This document shows, piece after piece, positions 49,801-61,200 of a DNA stretch of 64,000 bases. The notes below the pieces were generated by a model. The model had not been told where the DNA came from. It made no database searches and saw nothing but the letters and a program-made list of their open reading frames with translations. This DNA comes from Pelodera strongyloides (Eukaryota > Nematoda > Chromadorea > Rhabditida > Rhabditidae), in NCBI GenBank assembly GCA_036852015.1, contig JAANDG010000241.1, positions 124,001-188,000 on the forward strand, in the 5' to 3' direction. The position numbers and the translations under genes are program-made. Each line of letters opens with the position of its first letter. The stretch's first letter is position 1.

Positions 49801-52800
49801 AGAATAAAACACTGGCTAAATTCGAGCAAATTGGCATAAATAACTAAGAATTCAGTTGTCCACGATATGTTTCAAAAACCGGTCGATGTTTCGCTTTAAA
49901 ACGACGTTCACCAATTTCATTCAACAGTTTCAACATTCCAGAATAAAAAAAAATTCAAACTCAAATTAACCTGTACGTATCCAGATAAGTAAGTTGAGGT
50001 ACGTGAAGTTGGACTACATCATGCTAAAACATTTAAGGCAGGGTCCAAGGGTAGAAACATTGGCAATTTATGGCGCGGCGAGGCATTTGTGTCGCCCATG
50101 CGCCGCAACTAAGCCAATTGAGCGCGGCAACCGCTAACTTAAAATACTTATTTAAAAACCAACCGAATAGGTGCAGTGGCGCAGCGGTGCCCTGGCAAAG
50201 CTAGCTGAGACGAAGAGTTTCTCTGGTATTTTAACATTATATTCACTCCACTCGGGTAAGTCATCAGAATCTCTTTCGTAGTGCAGAATTGAGCAATCTT
50301 TCATCAAACCCTTCAGCTTCAGTATCCCTTCCACAATATCGATTAGATTCGGTGCACGTTCTGCAAACGAAAGCTGCTCTTTCGCAGAATAAACAAATCA
50401 ACATAAATGGCACAGAGTTCTATTAAAGGGTCAGGCTCATTTCAAATGACCCCTATTTTTGATGATTCCATCTGATTCTCCATGTCAAATATAGTAGGCT
50501 GAATTTTTTTTCCAATTTTCAGTCGCAATATTCACGCAGTTTTCAGCAATTTACCATGGCCAGTCATACACACCAATCAATCGCAGTTGTCACGCCCATT
50601 CGCGCTGATTGGCCTATATCGCAATTGCCACGCCCAATAAAGCATATTGCCCAATTAGCGCGGAGGGGCGTGACAAATGCGATATACAGTTGGGTATGAC
50701 TGGCCATGGTAAATTGCTGAATACTGCGTGAATTTTGGGCTTGAAAATTAGAAAAATATCGTATCCTACTATATTTGATATGGAGAATCAGATGGAATTA
50801 TCAAAAATAGGGGTTATTTGAAATGGGCCTGACCCTTTAAAGCAAAATACCGGCCGGTTTTTGAAACGCATCGTGGACAACATAATTCTTACGTATTTCT
50901 GTTAATTTGCCCGAATTTAGCTCGATTTTTTATGCTCATTTGCTATGCGGCATAATAATGCTGGTGTACTCGATGTGTTTCAAAAACCGGCCGGCATTTC
51001 GCTTTACTTGCGAGAAAAATGTACGAACTCATTAGAATCCAACCTTTTTTAACCGGCAGCTCAACGAACCAAACAACAGCATACAGCGACGAAGTATCAG
51101 CAACTTCTCCGCGTACGTCATCGGGAATTTCAAAAGCAATTGTGTACGATTTCATGGGTTCGTATATGTGCTGGAAAAGGAAGTCAATTACAATACTCAT
51201 ACAACGACCCTCCATCTTTAAAGCGAAATGCTAGCCCCCTTTGGAAAATCTGCATATGATAAGCAAATCCTATCTATCCTATGCTAATTCTGTACGATCG
51301 TCCACGGCAATCGCACAAAATTAGCATAGGATACATAGGATTGCTTATCAGATGCAAATTTTCCAAAGAGGCTAGCATTTCGCTTTAAAAGATTATCCGC
51401 TCCTCAGCTCATTTAGTGTTTGACCTGTGGAGTCTAGTCGAAGTGTAAACGTTTTTTGTTGGCATAACTACGAAGTATCATGCAATTCTCCGAGTACGTC
51501 ATTGGAAACTTCAAAAGTAATTGTGTATGGTTCCGTTCTAAGTTTCTAAGTGTAAGTAAATACGTATGTATAAGTAATATGCAGTTCACAAAAAATCTCA
51601 GTCGGGTTGATCACGTCATTCATGCCTCTGCTCACATAATAGCCCCCTTTTCGATTCCTCCAAACTGATATTTATTGGACAGAACCAAAGTCACTCGTTC
51701 GCGCATGCATCACAACAAGCTTTCACGGCGTAATTTGAATATGCGATCTTATGCGGTAATAAGCTATCAGCTGAGGCGCGGATAATCTTTTAAAGGGACA
51801 AGCGCATCAAAATCATCATCATCTGGACACCGAAAAAGTAACGAAAAAGAAAACATATCAAACTCACCCAACAAGTGTTGTCCACACTCATATTGCAGTG
51901 TTTCCTACAAGTAAAGAATTTTCATTAGTATCCTGCGTTTGTGTCACCTTTCTAACCTTTTCCAATTCATATATAGAGGTTGTCTACCAAAATTCACAAA
52001 ATTCATTGAATTAAAAGAATAACCCATCCTACTAACATAATAGATCCATGTATCAGGGGAAATGTGGGCCAACAAATATGGTTATTTGTTTAATATTATG
52101 AACCAGACGGCTGTGGCCGCCTGAGGCGACTTTTATTCAGGAACAGTGAGCACACTCGTGCGAAACGTTTGCAACGTATCTTGAAAAATCATGAAATAAG
52201 ATTTGATTTCGCTTTCTCAACACCGGGCTCCGATTCTTCTTTTATAGCCTCTTAGATATTCTAATTTTCGTTTCGTTCACACAAACAAAAAAGTAAACTC
52301 TTCTCCTTTATATAATAAGATAAGATGATGTCAACACATACATAATTTTCCATTCGTCGTTCGCAAAAAGAACACTACTATAATTAGTGGCCTGGACGAC
52401 AATCAGACGTCGTGCACCATTTTCTGGCATCTTGTAGTCATAAAAAAGATCAAATCTGAAAAGGGGTTAAGGTTATACGATTACGTATCTTGTACAGGAT
52501 GTGTGAGTTGCACTATGAAACATACCACCCGGGTTGGGGTTTTTTCATCAAAAATAGTTTGAAAAAAGTTATAAACGAAAACAAACATAAAAACACAAAC
52601 AAATAAGTGCATCTTGCGTAAAAATGTTCTCAAACAACTTTTTTTGCAATTTTGTATGGGAAAATTCGCTTCCCGCGATTTGCCGATTTTAATACTAACA
52701 CGGCCATGGAAAAATCGCGAGATGGCCTTTCCAAACGATCACACAGTCCGCAGAATCCAAATGACGAAATGTTGACAAAATATTTTGAATTTGCCTAGTA

Positions 52801-54565
52801 AAAGTCCAAAAACACACGGTTTGAAAACGGTGGTAAACGCACGGTTGTTTACTCCTCCTCTTTTTGTGTTTTTTTTTTGTTGAGACCGACCGCTAATTCG
52901 CTTTAAATATTGACTGCGATGAATGTGTAGCCAGTTACCAAGTATAATCGAAACATCCGGATACTTGTGAATCCAATTAAATTCTAAGGCATCTACCCCG
53001 AGTTACGTTACCCATGACAGCAGACTAGAACTGTTAAAACAATGAGATTTCGCAGAAATTTGCTAATTTTTCCATGCAACCATAGTCACGCTGAATGTCT
53101 GCGGTCGAAATGGGGTCCCATACTCTTGTATGGGCCATACTACTTCTTTTGCCTTTTTGATCGTGTACATTTTTGTATAGATTTTTCTTCTATTCACTGA
53201 GGAAACTTTGTCAGTGGGCGGCCCTCCCACCCCTGCGCTAGGTTTGGATGGGTCGCGCGCTACTGGCCCACCCCTCGCCCACTCCTCGCCCATTGGGGGG
53301 TTGAGGTGGATAACACTCGAGGAACAGAAAATGAATGGGTCGCCTGAGCGCCAGGGGTTTCTATCGCTGCGATGAGAAAGTAACGACTAACCTATCTCTT
53401 CGGGTATGCTGATTCGGCTTGTAGACCAATACCTGTAATTAACAAAGCAAAATTGTGAATTTTTTTTAATTCTTATGCAATTTTGTATGTCCGCAACGGA
53501 GTTCCGACAAGCAACTAAGAAGATCTAAAGGCATAAAAGGTGAGTCAGAGCTCGGTCTTGAGCAAGCGAAATCGAGTATTATTACATAATTTTAAAAAAA
53601 GTTTGAGGGTCTCTCCAGCCGCAGTGTTACAGTCTTTGCTCTCCATCATTATCTCAACTTTGCGAATTTGATTTAAATGCATTCGTTATAGTAAATTATA
53701 CAGTGATTTCTCTTCAGCATTTGGTTTGGTGCATCTTGGTGTTATTTCAAATAAATAAATAAAAATTATTTACTATTAACTTGTAGAAATTCTCCATAAA
53801 AACTTGAAAAATACCAAACTGCTTTTTATTTGCGTTGAATACCTACGTAATTCGTAGGATCTGTAACGCCCGGAAACGCGAGTTCATCAGTTGTAACAGG
53901 AGTAACGGCCCGGTCCGGGTTTGTATACATGAAGTTCTCCCAGTTGCCGACTATGAACGTCAAAACTGAAATACTATTTCCTCTCTTTTAATGCAAAACT
54001 CCTGCCCTATAGCTCAAACGCACGTCGCAGCACGCCTTATCGCGTCCGTCGTGGCGCACCTCCCCTTCCTCTAAAAGTGTGCCGCAAGTGCGTGTGTGCA
54101 TATATGTGTGTGCGGCGCGCCATCAAAACAACCCTTGGCATGCGGCAAGCAAAGGCCACTCTTTGAAAAAACGGAAATAAAAGAACTTACTCTTTAAAAG
54201 TAGGTCCAGAATGTGGTCTTTTTCTTCTTCTGATAGATATAGCTCTCCTGTGTTGCACGCTAAAATGATGAGTTCAGAAAAAGGTGCGTTCTGCTAGACA
54301 ACTATAATAATATGAATGAGTGGTGTCGTTGGTGCGCGCACAGATAGAGCGAGAGATGTGCCCAGACGGAGAACAAGTGGTGCATTTGTGGCACCCACTC
54401 CAAGTTGTGCAACGCAGGTGCGTGTTTCTGTTTTGCGGCACGTGCTTCATCAATGTCTGAGTTTTCTAGTGCGCAAACCAACTTCTACAGAGACGCTTGT
54501 TTGTATAAAATAGGGCAAAAAAACTTACAAACAAACGGTATGGAGAAGAGAGCTAACAGCCGCAT
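46895..54565 (-). CDS. Unidentified type I membrane protein, tandem copy 1 (19 exons, about 544 aa)
   Basis: Exons 5' to 3': 54565-54529, 54259-54191, 53965-53847, 53432-53392, 52455-52379, 51904-51868 (tentative), 51170-51044, 50360-50164, 50023-49971, 49623-49526, 49330-49253, 48977-48836, 48566-48472, 48283-48232, 48131-48087, 47883-47762, 47568-47519, 47272-47148, 46964-46895. Phases agree except the 5/6 junction. Exon 1 gives a signal peptide (MRLLALFSIPFVS). The ectodomain of about 465 aa has scattered Cys and N-glycosylation sequons (NAT, NQS, NET) and blocks such as VGNWENFMYTNPD, SYTIAFEIPDDV, KDCSILHYERD and YDRFYGFSF. One transmembrane helix follows (AAIVLGVFMSTVAIVVALCV), then a tail of about 45 aa ending RHWIGVDQYHM. 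I do not recognise the family and assign no function. A paralogue follows upstream. Copy 2 keeps the same exon phases, and third-position changes between copies argue both have coded for protein. Confidence 0.75.
49712..49899. mobile_element. TTAA MITE, ACCGG family, in a copy 1 intron
   Basis: ACGAAATACTGGTGTCGG at the left (TTAA decayed), CCGGTCGATGTTTCGCTTTAA-like right end. Confidence 0.65.
50423..50840. mobile_element. TTAA foldback element, AGGGTCAGGCTC family
   Basis: TTAAAGGGTCAGGCTCATTTC and complement; arms include ACCCCTATTTTTGATGATTCC and CAATTTACCATGGCCAGTCA. Right TTAA (50837-50840) is shared with the next element. Confidence 0.85.
50837..51006. mobile_element. TTAA MITE, ACCGG family, abutting the previous element
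   Basis: AAAGCAAAATACCGGCCGG at the left, CCGGCCGGCATTTCGCTTTA at the right. It ends 38 bp from exon 7 of copy 1. Confidence 0.8.
51218..51388. mobile_element. TTAA palindromic MITE, GCTAGC family
   Basis: TTAAAGCGAAATGCTAGCCC and complement. It lies about 47 bp upstream (transcript sense) of exon 7 of copy 1, so the exon is bracketed by two MITEs. Confidence 0.85.
52103..52320 (-). mobile_element. Non-autonomous Helitron-like element
   Basis: Minus strand: A|TCTTATTATATAAAGGAG at the 5' end; 3' hairpin CGCCTCAGGCGGCCACAGCC then GTCTGG|T. 218 bp, no ORF. It sits in the unresolved intron 5 of copy 1. Confidence 0.6.
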
Positions 54566-55247
54566 TTTGCAACGCCTATTATTCTAGCAAAACGCACAAT
54601 GCCGCTCAATCATTTAGCATAAATGCAAGGCAAATTTCTTTCTTTAATCTAATCATGCAAATTACCGTTGCATTCAAATTTCCTTCTTTAATCTAATCAT
54701 GCAAATAACCTTAGCACTCAAATTTCCTTCTTTTATCTAATTATGCAAATTACCTTAGTATTCAAATTTCTTTATTTTATTTTATTTGCAGCTGCCGCCT
54801 GCAGCGCACGTGTGCACAATTAATAGAACTATAAAAGGGAACTAATTTGGATTATTTGTTTACAATGTGTCGTTATTTCAGCTGTAAAGATAATATAAAG
54901 AGTTTATTACATATATACAATAAAATCACAAAACGTTTGACGAATATGACTAATAAAAACATAAATTCATATCAGAAGTTGTTCATCTTCGAAATATGTA
55001 TTCGTCATGTCAATGGTTTTTCAACTATCATGTACTCATCTACGAACTCTGATACGGTATTTCGTAAGTTATTTTATTATGCTCATAATTCTACAATACA
55101 TATTTCCCTGCACATCACAGTATTTAAATATTTAAATTACACTCACAATATGTGCAACAAAAAATAAAATCGGCTAGCAATCAATACAGTATACGGAGTC
55201 TAATATACAGGATACAGTATACGGTACTATTAATACAACATATTAAA
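54566..55247. other. Spacer between the tandem membrane-protein genes; promoter of copy 1
   Basis: Short head-to-tail spacer of about 0.7 kb. It includes a 44-bp tandem array (54632-54763). The plus-strand ORF at 54847-55167 has no recognisable features. Confidence 0.5.
54632..54763. promoter_or_regulatory. Three 44-bp tandem repeats, each with an octamer ATGCAAAT
   Basis: Units at 54632-54675, 54676-54719 and 54720-54763 start AAATTTC and contain TAATCTAATCATGCAAAT or a close variant. ATGCAAAT is the classical POU/Oct octamer. The array is 67-198 bp upstream of the copy 1 start codon. The regulatory role is inference. Confidence 0.5.
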
Positions 55248-58200
55248 TTACATGTGATATTGATCCACACCAATCCAGTGCCTTTTCTTCTCTCCGATTC
55301 TTCCGTTTCTGATTAGCCTGAATTTATCACAAATATTATTTCCCATCCCTGGGTTTCATTTGGGACCAACAACCATATCTATAGTTGCTGTCGCGTACTG
55401 GACGAACAAGGAGTAGAAGAGCGTCACAGGTGCGCCACATGTCCGCCACATGTGCGCCAACTGAAATTGTATTCCGTTCACCCCTGCGCATCCCTATGCA
55501 CCGCGTGAGAAGCTGAGCCTCTTGAATGTGCTCAGCCTGTGTGTGTTTCTCTCTTTTCCATTTAATTTACTTCTCAAACTGTTTAATATAATATCATAGG
55601 CGCAAAACTTACAGCGCTCCCCAATGCAACCCGTTCTTTGCGGCGACGAGTCGAATTTTGAGTTAGACACACGACGTACTTCTACTGAGTTCCAAGTTCT
55701 CCACTGATTAACTTTCCACAAATAATAAGCGAGAAACTTACTTTTCCTCTTCAGCAGTTCTATCGTCACGTACAGTGGGAGCATTATGGACAATCCATAA
55801 TCCAACACATAATGCAACGACAATTGCCACAGTTGACATGAAGACACCGAGCACAATGGCGGCGAACTGAAACGCACGCTAATTGTAGGTTGATTGCATA
55901 CTACAGTATTCATTGTTAAAGCGCAATGCCGGCCGGTTTTTGAAACGCATCGAGTACACCAGCATTATTATGCAGCTTATGCAAATGAACATAAATTAGA
56001 ATACAAAATCGAGCTAAATTCGAGCAACTTCCCGCAAATACTTAAGAATTCAGCTATCCACGATACGTTTCAAAAAACGGCCGGCATTTCGCTTTAAGCC
56101 TCCTGATTCAAAAAGGTATGTGCCGATACAGGGTAATAACATCACAAAGTGTGCCATCTATGTGCCAGGTTGGTGCCACCCAAGTGCCAATTAGTGGATA
56201 AGTTTTACCGTGTCTAGCATTTTTCACAAGCCTTCAGAGGGAAGAAGATTATCAAGAATAACATTCCAACAGTAACAATATTTATGTTAGCAAATATTTT
56301 GCAAAAATATAAAAACGAACGTATGGCTTCGAAAAGGTCAACCATTCATCTTGAGCATTTTCGTAGACGCCTGAAAATTAGCTTTTCTTTTACAAACATG
56401 TAGCAGAACACCAAAAAACTGGTACTGAAGTTATCGAAAGTCAAGCCCACGTAAAATGTGACGCGTAATTTGTTCTATGTGTAGCGTAACATCTTACCTT
56501 ATATGATACAAAAACATGAGCTAAATCAAAAATGTGTATCTACAGAGTTTGCAAGGCAGAATCTCTACTTTTTGATTTGAGCTGAATTACTTATTTCGTT
56601 ATTCCACGATGCAAAAGACGGAAGGATCGACATGTTAGGCATTAGATATCTAGCAACTTCAAGTCGACCCAGCGAACGGCGAAAGTCGAACTTTAAACCA
56701 CCACCCGGCGAGGGAATCATGGGCGATCCCTCCTGGCCCTAGCCCGAAGACGTCGAGCAATTTGTCATCTGGAACTCGTCGCCTACTGCTCAGGACCTCT
56801 GCGGAAAATTTCATAAGCAAACATTGAAACTGTATTTTCACCCTTGAATAAAGGTGCACGCTCCTGAAGCGTAAAACTATTTATTTATTTAAAGCGAAAT
56901 ACCAGCCGGTATTTGAAACGCATCTCAAATATCAGCATTCTTATGCAGTTATGCTAAAAGGGGTCTATTGGGGTTATTTTTTATTCAAATTTATGCTCAT
57001 TTGCATATGAAGCATAGGAAAGCAGGGAGTACTCAATGCGTTTCAAAAACCGGCCGGTATTTCGCTTTAAGTCGAGAATTAAATGGCCTTTGATCATTAC
57101 AACTCACTGTTAAACTTGACTGCAACTCGAATGCACGGATCGTCAATCAATATTCTGAACTTATTCACAGATACTTCGGCAACTGATATATTTTTCCTTT
57201 CCGTAATTCTTCGCATAGGAACTGTTCGGCTAGAAAATTTATTCAAATTAAAATAAAATGCAGCAATTGCAACGGTTTTATGGTTATGTTCACATGTCAT
57301 AATCCGTGATATTCTCAGCTTTTCTGCGCGGCGTTTTTGTCCTCTAATTATATTAATTTGCTTTAGCCTTAAACATATGGATCTTTTTTTTTTAAACCGG
57401 CCCTTGTGCCGCTTTAAATATAAATCTGACCACTGTGGCTTCTCATCACCAAAATCGACCAGCACACAAAGCGGAGATTTCTCTGAAAAGCGTGGACCTT
57501 ACCAGGTAAAACTCATTTATTTTATTCTTCTCCTCGACGTAATTTTCTTACAATTTGCTGTCTCGTCCGTCATATGATTGTATTGGAAACTATCGATGGC
57601 AAATACATATAAGAATCAATGTTTCATGAATCCCAGGATGACGTTTAGACGAAAGTATAGATGAAGCTCAAGTAGACGTAAAATTAATTGTTCTTACGGT
57701 TGCATCTATCGGAATGCGATCCGCGGTAAGTAAACGCTACCACTGAAGCCGATTTTTCCGTGGAAACTTCGAAGACAACCGGGTCAAGCGGACTAAAATG
57801 GAACACAAGGGGCATTCTCATAAAAGTTTAATTAAGGTAAGATCACGTAGAAGTAACTAAATATATTCACGCTGATTAGCGCATGCTAGTGTGCCGCGCA
57901 CCTAGCGGAAATTGTGTGCGGAGGGCGTTTTTGGAAGCATGCAGAAAAAAGGTTCAATTCTAAGAAAACAATTTAGGCATCCTGCCACAGGCGTACCCAG
58001 GCTTTTCTTTGGCGGTCAAACTCAGGTTCGTGGAAAATTCCTATAAACAAAATTCCACAAAACTCACAAATATCCAGCCGTCTCGTTGAACTTCGTCACG
58101 GGGATTTCCATTGACAGCACCACCCATTTATCGCAGTCAATTTTTATCGGAGTTGGACGTGGTCGAGCTCGTTGCAAAATATTCCTCTTTTCATTTCGTT

Positions 58201-61200
58201 CACACCAAGCTTAAACGTTATCATATCATACATCGAATATCTTCTTACATATAAAGGAGAAGAGTTTGTGGCCGGGTGAATTTATTTGTGATTACGACCA
58301 CAACGAATTTTTTCTACGCTTTCAGGCATTTGGTATAAGGAGGCAGGCAACTGTTCGCACATTATAAGCGCAATGTGAAGACATCACATAAATGGTGGAA
58401 TATACGCTTCATATAAGTATGCGTTGCTCGAAGTAGCGTTTGCAAAGTATTTGTAGTCGCCTCAGGCGGCGATAGCCGTCTGGTAATACATAAATGAATA
58501 TTTCAAGGTTCGCGTGCTGCTTTATTCAGACGCAATCGATAAAATAACCACCTATTATTGCTTAATTCGAGGAGCATGTTACCCTAGTATATAGTTTGTA
58601 TCTTTTTTACGCATAGAATATTCCTTTACGTAAAATCCTCACATTTGCATCCAACTTGTTTCGGCGAAAAACTGAAACCATAGAACCTGTCGTATCCTTC
58701 ATTATTGATTGGATTTTTCTCTGAAAATTTAAGAATAACCATTTGGCTCGTCGACTTATGTAATTACACACTTTTCTGTTAAAGGGTCGCAGTCACTATA
58801 AAGCCGTCGTTTTTATTCGCTTTCATAAAATATACTAAGCTACGAAGAAAGATGCGGTACCAGTACCAACTTATAGCAACAGTAACTCAGGGCGTGAAAT
58901 CACTGGGTATGAGTTTTACTAATCTACAGTAATGTGCAATTGCCCGCATAGCGGTTCGCTATACGGGTGTAACCCACCCGCTAGGTGTGTGTAACACTGC
59001 ATGCTGTTTATTCTCCGTGTACTCCTCGCAATTGCCTAATGCAGGCCCCGGTGACGGTAATTTACCAAAACTCATTCTCATTGATTTCTCTCCCCGAGTT
59101 CGCTTTTATGTGGCTTTTTACTGGCTGCATTTTGTTCTACATAACTTAAAAATCCAATAAAAAGGGTAGTGACTGCGCCCTTTAAGGACACTTCATAGGA
59201 AGTAGGACATTCGGAGCTAGTCAGGACGTGAGTATTTTCTAAACTTGTTGAATATTATATTACAAAAAGCCACTATCGCACCATCATGGCTGAAGGCGCT
59301 TTATACTCCAGTAGTTACATGTTTACATGTAGGTTTGCTATGGCTATGGAAATGTTTCACAATTCTAGAATAGACATGTGCTAAATTCAATGCACTATTT
59401 ATGTATAGCTTACTGTATTGGGCATTCCTAAAGCGGAACGGTCGATATTGATTTGCATTTTCGTTGAAGTCAGAAATTGTCGATTGCTTCGCGATTGTAA
59501 CGTTGCCTGAGCTGAAACTTTTTTTGGCAACTTCAAGCTTCTTTACCTATCGTGCGTTCTCGAGGGTATCTATCAGGCTCTAGACCGGAATCCTAGGTAC
59601 ACACAATAAGAGTCGAATCCCAAACATTATATTGGTTTACTCTTACGCGATGCTTCATAAATGAAACTCAGGCATGTTCATTGGCAATCATAGTTCGATA
59701 AAAAAAAAGATAAAAAAAAGAAAGAAATTATACACTTAAATCTTGTCCTCCTCTTTTAAACAACGAAAACATCCGATGCCCCAGTGATGTTCAGCAGTTT
59801 CGTTACACATGGTTTTCTTGCTTTGTTTTATAATAAAATTTACCTGTACGTATCCAGATAAGCCAGTTGAGGTACGTGGAGTTGCGTTGTATCATGCTAA
59901 ATTTTTTTACTACACTGAGAGTTTAAAAAAATGCGAGAAAAATAAGGGCCAATTGTACACCGCACCGCACCGCATAACCGCATGACCGCATGACCGCACA
60001 AACACCGCATGCGGTCAAACACCCACCGCACAGAAACCGCACAAGTTTACTAGACACCGCACAGACACCGCACGAGTTTACTAGACACCGCATAGACACC
60101 GCACCCTGCCAGACACCGCATAGACACCGCACCGTGTTGACGCTGCCAGTGGTGATAAGCTTGCGTGTCCAAGACAAGCTGGAAGTGCCAACTTGTTTGT
60201 CGGGTATCAGAATTGCCAGAATACACTACTACCTCGTTTTTGTACGCAGATGATAGAAATTAAAATCGTTTACGCTGTTGTCTATCGTCACAACTGATGG
60301 AAACGTACCCCTAAAGCCTTATTTGTAAAGAATTATATAGTTTACTGTCTAGATAGGAACCAATGAGTGTTCTGGATTCCGCATAAGGTACTGTGAGATA
60401 TAAGTTAGAACCTGCATTATACGATATCGTTTGAGATAAATCTCCCTTGCTCACTAGGAGCCGCCTTGTCATCGCAAACCAAACGAGGTCTCGCTTTGGG
60501 TTTGTCAGACCACTTACAACTGCATATCTGACAGGCTCGTTCTCAAGCATGAGTGCGAAGATACTCAGCGTTTTGTTCTGCTGATGATAATAGTATATGC
60601 ACATAAAAATCTTTATGATACGAATTGTATGTGAGAAAAGAGGCACCGCATAGAGGAAACTGACCGTGAAACAACCGCACACTTATTGTTAGAAAGGTGC
60701 GCCGCTCCTGTGGCCGACGGTGGCGCGGTTCATAAAAAAACGCAGATATAAGTTAGAACCATGCAGATATCGGTTGAGATAAATCTCCCTTGCTCACTAG
60801 GAGCCGCCTCATTAAAAATCGGCTCATCAAAAAACGCAGAGCATCCCGCTAATGGCGCGGCTCGTTATACAAAAAACGCAGGGCATACCAGTAAGCATAC
60901 AAATAACTCGCTTATAATCCAATAAACTTATTTCCATGTTTTGTAATTAAATAAGGTAACAAAGGCAATGTTCGATAATAATAAAAACAATGCAGTCAAC
61001 AAATATATTTGTAATGTCCAGATAGGGATAGTTTAGAATTATTAAACAATGAGAAATCGCAACAGCAATTAGTAAAAAGATACTTGCTGATCGGGATCTT
61101 AAATGGATAGGTTCACCTCGAATTGCACCTTTTTTGTAATTTATATAGTCTGATAGAGTATTTATGGTAAGTTTTCGCTATCATCCATGTTATTTCAGTT

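Noticed and set aside
60311..60682. Transposase of the 3.36-kb element
   Set aside because: No catalytic or zinc-finger motif recognisable; too short and no splice support.
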